DNA from: Paraburkholderia nodosa DSM 21604
GTDB taxonomy: Bacteria; Pseudomonadota; Gammaproteobacteria; Burkholderiales; Burkholderiaceae
Length of the DNA stretch: 64,000 nucleotides
Direction of reading: 5' to 3'
Assembly (NCBI RefSeq): GCF_000519185.1
Contig: NZ_JAFA01000006.1
Location: 230,454 to 294,453, forward strand
Shown: positions 35,306-44,067 of the stretch, piece by piece
Layout of the letters: each line of letters opens with the position of its first letter
Position numbering within the stretch: position 1 is the first letter of the stretch
Position numbers and translations under genes: made by a program
The notes under the pieces: model-generated
Database searches by the model: none
The model's input: only the letters and a program-made list of their open reading frames with translations
What the model was told of the DNA's origin: nothing

Positions 35306-36306
35306 CGTCCACCACGGTTCGACCGCGTGAAGAAACGCCAACCCTGCAACAGCGCGTACTGCGCCAGATGCGCAGCGGCCTCGGGCCGCTCATTGCGGCG
35401 CTCGTGCTGATCTGTGTCGCGCTCTCGCTGGCGTCGCCCGAATTTCTCACCACGAGCACGCTCACCAACATCATGGTGCAGGTGTCCGTGGTCGGCATCG
35501 CGGCAGTGGGCGGCACGTTCGTGATCATCACGTCGGGCATCGACCTTTCGGTGGGCTCGCTCGTCGCGCTGAGCGGCATGGTGGCCGCGACCGTCATGGC
35601 CGGCGCGAGCCCGGACGCGGTCGGGCTCGGCGTGGCGGGGCTCGTTATCGCGCTCGTCACCGGCGCGGCGGTGGGCGCGCTCAACGGCTTCGGCATTGCG
35701 TGGCTGCGGCTCGTGCCGTTCATCGTCACGCTCGCGATGATGGCGATGGGGCGCGGCCTCACGCTCGCGATTTCGGACGGGCGCACGAAATTCGACTTTC
35801 CCACCGTGTTTACCGCGTTCGGCGCGAAGACGTTTGCGGGCCTGCCCGCGCCGATGCTCGTGATGCTGGCCGTATTCGTCATTGGCCACGTATTGCTGCG
35901 CAAGACCGAATTCGGCCACCAGGTGTTCGCCGTGGGCGGCAACAAGGAAGCGGCGCGGCTCGCGGGCATTCCGGTGAGCCGCGTGATCTTTCTCACCTAC
36001 ATGTTCGCGGGCGTGACCGCAGCCATTGCGGGCATCGTCCTCGCGGGGCGGCTCAATTCGGCGTTGCCTTCCGCGGCCAACGGGCTGGAGCTGCAAGTGA
36101 TCGCAGGCGTCGTGATCGGCGGCACCTCGCTCGCGGGCGGGCGCGGCTCGATCGTCGGCACATTCATTGGCGTGGTGCTGATCGGCGTGATCAATGTCGG
36201 GCTCTCGCTGCTCGGCGTCAATCCGTTCTGGACGCAGTTCATCCAGGGCGGCGTGATTCTCGCGGCCGTTTTGCTCGACGCGCTGAGCCAACGGCGCAAG
36301 CTTTGA
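35302..36306 (+). CDS. ribose-type ABC importer permease (RbsC-like)
   Basis: A 334-residue permease of the BPD_transp_2 family with eight to ten membrane helices. Characteristic stretches are ITSGIDLSVGSLVALSGM and AVGGNKEAARLAGIPV. It probably works as a homodimer with the upstream ATPase. The ATG overlaps the rbsA-like stop by four bases. Transport specificity should follow the binding protein and the pentose enzymes of the operon. Confidence 0.93.
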   Translation: MTSTTVRPREETPTLQQRVLRQMRSGLGPLIAALVLICVALSLASPEFLTTSTLTNIMVQVSVVGIAAVGGTFVIITSGIDLSVGSLVALSGMVAATVMAGASPDAVGLGVAGLVIALVTGAAVGALNGFGIAWLRLVPFIVTLAMMAMGRGLTLAISDGRTKFDFPTVFTAFGAKTFAGLPAPMLVMLAVFVIGHVLLRKTEFGHQVFAVGGNKEAARLAGIPVSRVIFLTYMFAGVTAAIAGIVLAGRLNSALPSAANGLELQVIAGVVIGGTSLAGGRGSIVGTFIGVVLIGVINVGLSLLGVNPFWTQFIQGGVILAAVLLDALSQRRKL

Positions 36307-36364
36307 ACGCAGAAGTCAACGTGAGCGGTGGTGCGAAGACCACTCATTACTGGAGACGCGACAC

Positions 36365-37393
36365 GTGAAAAAGATCATTAATCATCCTGATCATTTTGTC
36401 GACGAGATGATCGACGCCTTGCTGCTCGCCCATCCGGGCTGGCTCAAGCCGGTCACTGCCGACCGCCGCGCGCTCGTGCGCGCCGACGCGCCGAACGCGG
36501 GCAAGGTCGGCATCGTGACGGGCGGCGGCTCCGGGCACCTGCCAGGCTTTCTCGGCTACGTGGGCAAGGGGCTCGCGAGCGGCGTGGCGGTGGGCAACGT
36601 GTTTTCGTCACCCTCGTCGGAGCAGATCTACGAGGCCACCAAGGCGGTGCACGGCGGCGCGGGCGTGCTGTACCTGTACGGCAATTACGGCGGCGACGTC
36701 TTCAACTTCGATCTCGCCGCGGACCTGGCCGACGCGGACGGCATCGAGACCCGCACCGTGCTCGTTGCCGACGATGTCGCTTCCGCGCCGCCCGAGCGGG
36801 CCTCGGATCGCCGCGGCGTGGCAGGCATGGTGTTCGGCTTCAAGTGCGCGGGCGCGGCGGCCGAACGCGGCGACACGCTCGACGACGTCGCGCGCATTGC
36901 CGCGAAGGCGAACGGCGCGACGCGCACGATGGGCGTGGGCCTTTCGCCGACGATCCTGCCGGCGGCAGGCAAGCCGACCTTCACGCTGCCCGATGGCGAG
37001 ATGGAGATCGGCATCGGCATTCATGGCGAGCCGGGCACGCACCGCGGCAAGCTGGAGAGCGCGGATGCCATCGCCGAACGGCTTGCGGGCGCGATCCTCG
37101 GCGACTTGCAGGCCAAGGCGGGGTCGAGCGTGGCGCTGCTCGTCAACGGACTCGGCGCGACGCCGCTCGAAGAACTGTATCTGCTGTACCGGCGCGCCGC
37201 GCAGGCCGTTGCCGCCGCCGGACTGCGCGTGGCGCGCGCCTATGTGGGCGAGTACGTGACGAGCCTCGAAATGGCGGGCGCCTCCATCTCCGTGATGCAA
37301 ATCGACGAGGAACTCGACACGCTGCTCGACGCGCCGGTGCGCTCGCCGTTCTGGCGCGAAGGATGGCGCGTGGACGAGGGAGGTGCGCGATGA
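36365..37393 (+). CDS. dihydroxyacetone kinase-like subunit DhaK
   Basis: A 342-residue DhaK-domain protein starting at GTG with a GGAG site upstream. Residues matching the substrate site of known DhaK are all present at the same spacing: His58 (GGGSGHLPG), Asp111 (NYGGDVFNFD) and His220 (GIGIHGEPG), the last being the covalent carbonyl-binding His. The usual GHEP is GHLP here, a possible specificity change. It would bind a small ketose (dihydroxyacetone, erythrulose or similar) for phosphorylation by DhaL. It is 58 bp after the permease gene and overlaps dhaL. Confidence 0.9.
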   Translation: MKKIINHPDHFVDEMIDALLLAHPGWLKPVTADRRALVRADAPNAGKVGIVTGGGSGHLPGFLGYVGKGLASGVAVGNVFSSPSSEQIYEATKAVHGGAGVLYLYGNYGGDVFNFDLAADLADADGIETRTVLVADDVASAPPERASDRRGVAGMVFGFKCAGAAAERGDTLDDVARIAAKANGATRTMGVGLSPTILPAAGKPTFTLPDGEMEIGIGIHGEPGTHRGKLESADAIAERLAGAILGDLQAKAGSSVALLVNGLGATPLEELYLLYRRAAQAVAAAGLRVARAYVGEYVTSLEMAGASISVMQIDEELDTLLDAPVRSPFWREGWRVDEGGAR

Positions 37394-38010
37394 GTCTTTC
37401 GGTCAGCGAAATCAGGGCGCGGCTCATCGGCGCGTTGAACGCGATGCCCGCCAGCGCGGAGGAACTGCGCGAACTCGACGCCGCGCTCGGCGACGGCGAC
37501 CTGGGCGTGACTGTGAAGGCAGGCTCGCTCGCGGCAGCCGATGCCATCGCGAAGCTGCCGCCCGAGGCCGCGCTGGGCGACGTACTGATCGCGACGGGCA
37601 AGGCGTTTTCGACGGCGAACCCCTCGACGTTCGGCGCGCTCGTCGGCGGCGGGCTGCTCGCCGCGGCGAAGACCGTGGTGGGCAGCCACGTTGCGGGCCG
37701 GGCCGAAGCGCTCGCCATGGGGCGCGCGGTGGCCGCGCGCATAGCCGAGCGGGGCAAATCGCAGCTCGGCGACAAGACGGTGCTCGATGCACTCGTGCCG
37801 AGCCTCGATACGCTCGAAGCGTTCGAATCAGGCGTCGACGAGCGCGCGCTCCTCGACGCGATGATCGACACGGCGCAGCGACAGGTGCGCGCCACGGCCG
37901 CGTTGCAGTCGAAGAAAGGGCGCGCGGCCTGGGTGCAGGAACGCAGTATCGGTCACGCGGATCCTGGCGCGACGGCGTGGCTCAGGTTTCTTCAAGCCTG
38001 GCGAGGGTGA
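37390..38010 (+). CDS. dihydroxyacetone kinase-like nucleotide-binding subunit DhaL
   Basis: A 206-residue all-helical DhaL domain with the Mg-nucleotide aspartates Asp30, Asp35 and Asp37 in LDAALGDGDLGVTVKAG and FSTANPSTFGAL. No DhaM phosphotransfer protein gene is adjacent, so it may exchange nucleotide directly as in ATP-dependent kinases, or draw on a PTS elsewhere. The ATG overlaps the dhaK stop. It is the last gene of the operon and converges on chrA with a 10-bp gap. Confidence 0.88.
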   Translation: MSLSVSEIRARLIGALNAMPASAEELRELDAALGDGDLGVTVKAGSLAAADAIAKLPPEAALGDVLIATGKAFSTANPSTFGALVGGGLLAAAKTVVGSHVAGRAEALAMGRAVAARIAERGKSQLGDKTVLDALVPSLDTLEAFESGVDERALLDAMIDTAQRQVRATAALQSKKGRAAWVQERSIGHADPGATAWLRFLQAWRG

Positions 38011-38020
38011 GTTTTGCCAC

Positions 38021-39256
38021 TCAGCGGAAAAGCATTTCGGCCACGCCGGCCGCCGCCGAAACCACGACGACAACGAGCGGCGGCACTTTCCAGCGCGTGA
38101 GCAAAAAGAAGCCGATGGTCGCCACCGCAAAGTCGAACCGTGACTGGACGGCGCTCGTCCACACCGGCGAATAGAGCGCCATGGCGAGCAGTCCGACCAC
38201 GGCAGCATTCACGCCCGCCAGCATGGCCGCCATGGAGGGATGGGCGCGAAGCGCTTGCCAGTAGGGCAGCGCGGCGAGCACGAGAAGCAGGCCCGGTAAA
38301 AAGATGCCCGCCAGCGCCACAAAGGCACCCAGCGCATGACTGGACGGACCGCTCATGATCCATCCAAGGAAAGCGGCGAACGTGAAGAGTGGGCCGGGCA
38401 CGGCCTGGGCGGCTCCGTAGCCCGCAAGAAAGTCGTTCGGCGAGACCCAGCCCGTCGCCACGGTCTCACGCTGCAGCAACGGCAGCACCACGTGACCGCC
38501 GCCGAACACCAGGGCGCCCGAGCGGTAGAAGGCGTCGAACACGCGGACGGTATGCGTCGTGTCGAACGCGGCAAGCGCCGGAAGCCCGAAAAGGAGGCCG
38601 CAAAAGAGGGCGAGCGCGAACAGACCGGCGGTGCGCGACACGCGAAACGCCTGCGTATGCTGACGCGTGCCGGCGATGGTTCCCGCAGTCGTGGACCGGC
38701 ACAGCACGATACCGAGCGCCGCGCCCAGCACGATGACGATCAACTGTGCATACGCCGTCGTCATGACCGCGAGAAGCACGACCGCAACGAGTGCAATGCC
38801 GGCGCGGCGGTGGTCGGGGCACAAGCGGCGCGCCATGTCCCATACGGCTTGCGCGACGACGGCAACGGCGACGAGTTTCAGTCCGTGAATCAAACCGCTT
38901 CCTGCGGGGCCGCCGAGCTCAGGCGCGATAATGGCAAAGGCGATCAGTAGTGCAACGGATGGCAACGTGAAGCCGCACCAGGCTGCCAGGCCGCCTGGCC
39001 AGCCGGCGCGCAGCAGACCGATCGAAAACCCGGTCTGACTACTGGCGGGGCCCGGGAGAAACTGGCAGAGACCGACCAGATCCGTGAAGGTTTCGTCGTC
39101 GAGCCAGCGACGCCGCTCGACGAACTCGCGGCGGAAGTAGCCGATATGGGCAATGGGACCGCCAAAGGACGTCAGGCCCAGCTTCAGAAAGACCCGCAGG
39201 ACTTCGAACACGGAGCCCGCACGGTCCGGCTCTGACGTCGACATATCTGTTTCCAT
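38021..39256 (-). CDS. chrA: chromate efflux transporter (CHR family, ChrA)
   Basis: A 411-residue two-domain CHR protein with about 11-12 membrane helices. Each half carries the family motifs: FLKLGLTSFGGPIAHIGYF and CQFLPGPASSQ in the first, FGGGHVVLPLLQ and AVPGPLFTFAAFLG in the second. ChrA proteins export chromate, probably by exchange with sulfate or protons, although many homologues have untested substrates. No chrB regulator is adjacent. An alternative start is the ATG at 39244. Confidence 0.9.
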   Translation of the reverse strand: METDMSTSEPDRAGSVFEVLRVFLKLGLTSFGGPIAHIGYFRREFVERRRWLDDETFTDLVGLCQFLPGPASSQTGFSIGLLRAGWPGGLAAWCGFTLPSVALLIAFAIIAPELGGPAGSGLIHGLKLVAVAVVAQAVWDMARRLCPDHRRAGIALVAVVLLAVMTTAYAQLIVIVLGAALGIVLCRSTTAGTIAGTRQHTQAFRVSRTAGLFALALFCGLLFGLPALAAFDTTHTVRVFDAFYRSGALVFGGGHVVLPLLQRETVATGWVSPNDFLAGYGAAQAVPGPLFTFAAFLGWIMSGPSSHALGAFVALAGIFLPGLLLVLAALPYWQALRAHPSMAAMLAGVNAAVVGLLAMALYSPVWTSAVQSRFDFAVATIGFFLLTRWKVPPLVVVVVSAAAGVAEMLFR

Positions 39257-39303
39257 GGAAATTCAGTCGTAAGGAATACGAATGGAACTCGATGCTGCCG
39301 CGA

Positions 39304-39969
39304 TCATACCCGATCCGCCGCCACGCTCGCAGGCCGGGAAGCTTTCACGGGCCGCGCGCGTGACAGGTAGGCATGCACGAGCGTGACGAGTTCCCACCTG
39401 AGGACCGGCGACGCAAGCTGACCCTGCCGCGCCGCCTCGTGAACGGCGCCCGCGAGCGCTCCTGCAAGCACCTGGGCGGCGAGGCGGACATGGTCGGGCG
39501 TGCCGCCGGCGTTCGCCATGAACAGCGCCTCGTAGGCTTTCCGGCATTCGATCTCGAAGCGGTCGTGCGCGCTGCGCGACGTGTCGCCACGCGGGCTTTC
39601 TTCCATCAGGACCCGATGCGCGGCCGGATGGCGGCTGTGTACCGCAATCATGCCGTCCACGAGTGCCGCAATGCGGCGCGTGCGTGGAATCTGCGGATTC
39701 GCCGCGGCTTGCAGCACCGCAAGCACGTCGTCGAAATGCCGCCGACGGACAGCGTCGATCAGCGCGAGCTTGTCGGGGAAGTATTGATAGAGCGAGCCGA
39801 TGCTCACGCCCGCCGCCTCCGCCACCGCGTTGGTCGTGAATGCCGACCAGCCGCGCTCACCCAGAATGTGAGCCGCCGCGTCGAGAATGGCGTCGATCGT
39901 CGCCCTCGAACGCGCCTGTTTCGGCGCTTTGCGCATGGCGCCGGAGGTTCGGGGAATGCGAGTAGCCAT
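39304..39969 (-). CDS. TetR-family transcriptional regulator
   Basis: A 221-residue TetR protein: basic N-terminus, helix-turn-helix at about residues 20-65 (TTNAVAEAAGVSIGSLYQYFPDKLALIDA with SIGSLYQYFP as hallmark), then a variable ligand domain with the C-terminal TetR_C-like VLAGALAGAVHEA. It diverges from an MFS gene across about 100 bp containing a dyad, the standard layout for a drug-responsive repressor and its efflux pump. The ATG at 39969 is chosen because the protein is then of normal length. Confidence 0.88.
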   Translation of the reverse strand: MATRIPRTSGAMRKAPKQARSRATIDAILDAAAHILGERGWSAFTTNAVAEAAGVSIGSLYQYFPDKLALIDAVRRRHFDDVLAVLQAAANPQIPRTRRIAALVDGMIAVHSRHPAAHRVLMEESPRGDTSRSAHDRFEIECRKAYEALFMANAGGTPDHVRLAAQVLAGALAGAVHEAARQGQLASPVLRWELVTLVHAYLSRARPVKASRPASVAADRV

Positions 39970-39985
39970 GTGCGGGCTCCAGTGC

Positions 39986-40010
39986 GAACATGAGCAATAT
40001 GCTCGCATTC
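39986..40010. promoter_or_regulatory. dyad operator between the TetR regulator and MFS genes
   Basis: GAGCA-ATA-TGCTC at 39992-40004 is a perfect inverted repeat, and the symmetry extends imperfectly to GAA...TTC ends over 25 bp. It sits 17 bp before the TetR start and about 62 bp before the MFS start. This is the probable TetR binding site controlling both genes. Confidence 0.65.
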
Positions 40011-40071
40011 CCGGCGCGAGTCCAGCGCGCGCCAGCGGGCATGGGCCGGTGCGCAGGGCTCGGAGATTTCG

Positions 40072-41304
40072 ATGAACACGCAAGCGTGCGAAGAGGCTTA
40101 TCGACGGCGGGACCTGCCGGTGTGTCTCGGTGTGCGCTTCCTTTCGGAAGCGTCGGCGCTTGCGTTGTCCGTCGTGGTTGGATGGAGCGTCTACAAGGTT
40201 TCGCAGACGCCGCTCACGCTCGGCATCGTCGGCATCGTGGAGTTCATCCCGGCTATGTTGATGACGCTGCCCGCCGGGGAGCTTTGCGATCGCTTGTCGC
40301 CGCGCCCGCTCGTTGTTGCCGGCCTCGCGCTTCAAGGTTTCTGCGCGCTTGCATTCTTCGCGTTGTCCACGCTGCATATGAAAGGGCTTGGGTTCTTCTA
40401 CGGCGTGGTGCTGTTGCTCGGCACGTCACGAGCGATCGCAGAACCGGCCGCGCAGGCGCTGTTGCCGCTGCTCGTGCCGCCGCACCGGTTGCCGCGCGCG
40501 ATCGCTTGCAGTTCGACCGCGTGGCAGATGGCGATCGTCCTCGGGCCGGTCGTGGGTGGCCTTGGCTATGCGATGGGCTCCAGCGTCGCTTATCTGGTCT
40601 GTGCGGTCGCCTTCTTCACGGCGATGGCGGGCTCGCTGACGTTGCGGGCGCAGCGGCCGCGCCCCGTGCGGATGCCGCTACAAGGGCGAATCGCGCGTGT
40701 GAAGGAGGGATTCGCGTTCGTGCGGTCGCAACCGGTCGTGCTCGGTGCGCTTTCTCTCGATCTCTTCGCCGTGCTGCTCGGCGGTGCGACGGCCCTGTTG
40801 CCGGTCTACGCCCAGGACATTCTCAAGGTGGGCTCGCAAGGCATGGGCATGCTCCGCAGCGCGCCAGCCGTGGGCGCGTGTCTCGTCGGACTCGTGCTGA
40901 CCCGCTTCCCGGCTGAACGCAACGTCGGCCCCAAGCTTTTTGCGGCAGTGATCGTATTCGGCGCGGCCACGCTGGTATTCGCGTTCTCGCGCTCGGCGTG
41001 GGTGTCGTGGCTGGCGCTTGCCGTGGTGGGCGCAAGCGACATGGTCAGCGTCAACATCCGTACCTCTCTGATTCAGCTTGCCACGCCCGATGCGATGCGC
41101 GGGCGCGTGTCGGCCGTCAACGCGCTGTTCATCGGGGCTTCGAGTGAACTGGGCGCCTTCGAGTCCGGCGTGGCCGCCGCGTGGCTTGGAACGGTTCCGG
41201 CGGTGGCGCTTGGCGGAATCGGAACGATCGTCGCCGCAGTGGTGTGGATGATCGCGTTTCCCGCCATCAGGCAAGCGGATCGTGTCGACATCGGGCTCGG
41301 TTGA
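40072..41304 (+). CDS. MFS transporter (MFS_3/enterobactin-exporter-like)
   Basis: A 410-residue, 12-helix major facilitator protein. The first part reads GVRFLSEASALALSVVVGWSVYKVS and the loop AGELCDRLSPRPLVV corresponds to MFS motif A. The topology and motifs resemble the EntS/MdtH-type exporter branch (MFS_3). Control by the divergent TetR gene suggests export of a toxic compound. The ribosome site is weak (GGAGATTTCG). Confidence 0.85.
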   Translation: MNTQACEEAYRRRDLPVCLGVRFLSEASALALSVVVGWSVYKVSQTPLTLGIVGIVEFIPAMLMTLPAGELCDRLSPRPLVVAGLALQGFCALAFFALSTLHMKGLGFFYGVVLLLGTSRAIAEPAAQALLPLLVPPHRLPRAIACSSTAWQMAIVLGPVVGGLGYAMGSSVAYLVCAVAFFTAMAGSLTLRAQRPRPVRMPLQGRIARVKEGFAFVRSQPVVLGALSLDLFAVLLGGATALLPVYAQDILKVGSQGMGMLRSAPAVGACLVGLVLTRFPAERNVGPKLFAAVIVFGAATLVFAFSRSAWVSWLALAVVGASDMVSVNIRTSLIQLATPDAMRGRVSAVNALFIGASSELGAFESGVAAAWLGTVPAVALGGIGTIVAAVVWMIAFPAIRQADRVDIGLG

Positions 41305-41478
41305 TCCGGTTGTTCGCAAACAACGCACGGTCAATAGGCGGTTAAAGCGTCATTCCTCTGCGTAAATCGAGCCGATAGCACGCGGAATTCTTCTCATTGA
41401 TGCTCTCGTTCGTGCGCTGCGCGCATCAAATGTCTATGCTCGTTGTAATTGTCCCGACACAGCGCTCCGGAGGGAGTC

Positions 41479-41955
41479 ATGCAAGCAGATCCGAAAGTTA
41501 TCGAATATCTCAATGTGGAACTGAAGAACGAACTGACGGCGATTAACCAGTACTTTCTGCACGCGCGGCTTTACGGACACTGGGGTCTCGCAGGACTCGG
41601 CAAACATGAATACGACGAGTCGATCGAGGAGATGAAGCATGCCGACAAACTGATCGAGCGGATTCTGATGCTCGACGGCCTGCCCAATCTGCAGGACCTT
41701 AGCAAACTTCTGATCGGCGAGGACGTTCGCGAAGTGCTCGAGTGCGACCTCAAGCTCGAACGCACTGCGCAGGCACAGTGCAAGGAAGCTGTTGCGTACT
41801 GCGAATCGGTTCGGGACTTCGTGTCGAGGGAAATATTCGTCGAGATCCTGGACGACACCGAGGATCACATCGACTGGCTGGAAATCCAGCTCGGGTTGAT
41901 CGACAAGATCGGCCTCGAAAACTATCAGCAATCGGCGATGGGCTCGGCCAGCTGA
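41479..41955 (+). CDS. bfr: bacterioferritin
   Basis: A 158-residue bacterioferritin, exactly the family length. The ferroxidase ligands are present: Glu18, Glu51, His54, and further Glu/His in ECDLKLER and DDTEDHIDW. Met52 in EEMKHADK is the haem-binding residue, so this is a haem-containing Bfr rather than a ferritin. Twenty-four subunits store iron as ferrihydrite and detoxify Fe(II) and peroxide. The strong GGAGGGAGTC ribosome site fixes the start. No bfd ferredoxin gene is adjacent. Confidence 0.95.
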   Translation: MQADPKVIEYLNVELKNELTAINQYFLHARLYGHWGLAGLGKHEYDESIEEMKHADKLIERILMLDGLPNLQDLSKLLIGEDVREVLECDLKLERTAQAQCKEAVAYCESVRDFVSREIFVEILDDTEDHIDWLEIQLGLIDKIGLENYQQSAMGSAS

Positions 41956-42051
41956 TACGCAATCCGGCGTGGAGCATGCCGGGAAAAAGCGTGGATGCCA
42001 CTTGCGGGGCACCCACGCACCCTGCTTCACGGAGCCAGTGGTCGGCAACGT

Positions 42052-44067
42052 TTAGTCGTTGTACTTCCAGATGTTGTAGTAGCTCACGCCTTCAGCTCCC
42101 CAATTGAGTTGTACGAGACGCGAAACTCCCGTTGTGAGCGCCGGGAACGAGCACGCGCTGGTACAAGTCTGCACACCGTTTTGCGCGAGGCCGGCCGTCA
42201 CCGTTGCCGAATACTGACCGTTCTGTGCCGTCGGCACCCCCGTCCACCAGCCGTCCACCTCAGCCGGAGTACTCGCGCTCGTGTCCGTCCCTGCCTGAAT
42301 CTGGATACCGGTCACAAGCGGCGAGACGTTTTGTCCGTTCACCACACCCGACCAGTCGATGGCGGCCGTCGCCTGTGCCGCTGCGAGCGAGCCGGAGGGC
42401 CTCAGAAAGTTGCTGGTGACGTCGCTGCCGAGCGTCTGCCACGCCACGCCCTGCGCCGCAGAGGGAAGCAGCGGCGGGGTCGAGTTCACGACATTGAGCG
42501 GGCTGCCGATCTGCGCGCCCGTCGTGTCGTAAAAGGTCACGGTATAGCTCGCGTACGGCGCCGGCAGCGTCTGGGCGGTCAGTGGCGTCGCCGCCATATA
42601 ACCCTCGTCGCTGCTATTCGGTGCGAAGGCGAACGTGCTGGTGTCGCTGGGCAGAGCCTGCCAGGCCCAACGGTAGAGTGACGTGTTGGAGCTTGTCGTA
42701 ACTGCCGCCGTGGGCGCACTCGTCACGATCCGGGTCGTGAGTGCGAGCGAGGTATTGCCTGTACCGCTGCGCGGCTCCAGCCACACACCTCCGGACGGCA
42801 GCCCTGCACCGGCCACATTCACCGAACCGAGGTTCGACGGGTTGACTGCTGAGGCGCTGCTCGTCGGGACGGTGATGCCGAGGCCGGTTTCATAGCGGTT
42901 GCTCGACGCATCGCTCGCGTCGAGGTACTGGCGGGCAGCCACGAAAGAGCTGATCGTGACGTTATATGCCTGCTGGTTACCGACAATGTCCCAGCCGCCA
43001 CTGCCATTCGCCTGTACCACCGTGAGGGCGAAGTTATGCTGCCCGGCCTTGTTGGTGTAGAAGATGCGCACCAGCGCGCTCGCCCGGGTGACGTTGGGGA
43101 GCGGGCTTTGGCCAGCCGGCCAGTAGACCAGCGTTTTCGCGCCCGTGATGGTTGAACCGCTCGCGCTGAGATCCGCGTGGTACGCCTGAAACCCGCCGTT
43201 TGTGCTGCTGTAGCCATTCTCGAGATAGTTCGTATCGATGGCCGTGGAGCACGCCGATGTCGTCCCTGACAGGCACTGCGACAGCGCCTGCAGCGTAGCG
43301 GCCAGATAGTTGGCCGCCACTGGCGGAACGGCAAGCTGGGTGCTGGCCGAGGTCGACGTGTTGAGCGCGACGGCCGTGCCCGGTGCCGAAGTGCTCGAGA
43401 TCTGGAGGCCACCCGACGCGCCGGTGGTCACCGCCACGGAGTCGATCACGGCGTCTGCGCCCGTTTGATCTGGCGTGAAAGGCTGGCTGATGGGATTGAA
43501 CGCGGAAGGCGATACGCCGTTGGCTGACAGGATCGGCGTGAGGATCGTGTTGAGCGTGGAGATCGCGTTGTTGACGGACGTTGTCGAAACATCGGCCGCG
43601 AGCGTGGCCGCCTTCGTGAGCTCGAGCGGATTGCCGTCACTCGTCAACTGGGCGGCGACCGCCGTCGTCAACGGCGTGACGTTGGCGACAATCGGTGCGC
43701 TGGAACCCGTGGGAACGGTGGCCGTCACCGAGTAGAGCGGCGCATTGACCCCGCCCGGATCCGTTGCGACGAGGACAAACGGTGCGGTGAAGCCGGTGAG
43801 GGAGATCGAGTAGTTGCCACCTGCGTCGCTTGATGTCGTAACGCTCTTGCCCGTCGAATCGATCAGCGTGACGTTCGCACCCGCGAGCGCGTCGCCGACC
43901 GCTACGGTGCCGCCGATGCTCGAAGGTGTGGTCGTTGAGGTGGAGGTTGCCGACTGGCTGCTGCCACCGCCACCGCACGCCGCGAGAAATGACAGTGAAA
44001 TGGCGCTGGCCAGAAGCGTGAGTTCCGATTTGAAACGCTGCGGGTTCGCCCGCTTATTGTGTTTCAT
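42052..44067 (-). CDS. large surface lipoprotein of unknown function with carboxypeptidase-regulatory-like domain
   Basis: A 671-residue lipoprotein: signal with lipobox FLAAC (Cys31), a GGGGSS and Ser/Thr-rich tether, then a carboxypeptidase regulatory-like beta-sandwich (about residues 50-120, SIGGTVAVGDALAGANVTLI and DAGGNYSISLTG). The remainder is Ser/Thr/Ala-rich with NWGAEGVSYYNIW near the end and is not recognised. The ATG at 44067 follows GGGGAAATA. Low charge and repeated SST stretches fit an exposed outer-membrane or surface protein. Homologues with the same plan are frequent in Burkholderia but uncharacterised. Confidence 0.75.
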   Translation of the reverse strand: MKHNKRANPQRFKSELTLLASAISLSFLAACGGGGSSQSATSTSTTTPSSIGGTVAVGDALAGANVTLIDSTGKSVTTSSDAGGNYSISLTGFTAPFVLVATDPGGVNAPLYSVTATVPTGSSAPIVANVTPLTTAVAAQLTSDGNPLELTKAATLAADVSTTSVNNAISTLNTILTPILSANGVSPSAFNPISQPFTPDQTGADAVIDSVAVTTGASGGLQISSTSAPGTAVALNTSTSASTQLAVPPVAANYLAATLQALSQCLSGTTSACSTAIDTNYLENGYSSTNGGFQAYHADLSASGSTITGAKTLVYWPAGQSPLPNVTRASALVRIFYTNKAGQHNFALTVVQANGSGGWDIVGNQQAYNVTISSFVAARQYLDASDASSNRYETGLGITVPTSSASAVNPSNLGSVNVAGAGLPSGGVWLEPRSGTGNTSLALTTRIVTSAPTAAVTTSSNTSLYRWAWQALPSDTSTFAFAPNSSDEGYMAATPLTAQTLPAPYASYTVTFYDTTGAQIGSPLNVVNSTPPLLPSAAQGVAWQTLGSDVTSNFLRPSGSLAAAQATAAIDWSGVVNGQNVSPLVTGIQIQAGTDTSASTPAEVDGWWTGVPTAQNGQYSATVTAGLAQNGVQTCTSACSFPALTTGVSRLVQLNWGAEGVSYYNIWKYND

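Noticed and set aside
28578..38010. Complete methionine salvage pathway
   Set aside because: Only mtnK and mtnA are present; mtnC, mtnD, mtnE and an MTA phosphorylase or nucleosidase are not, so full recycling to methionine cannot be claimed.
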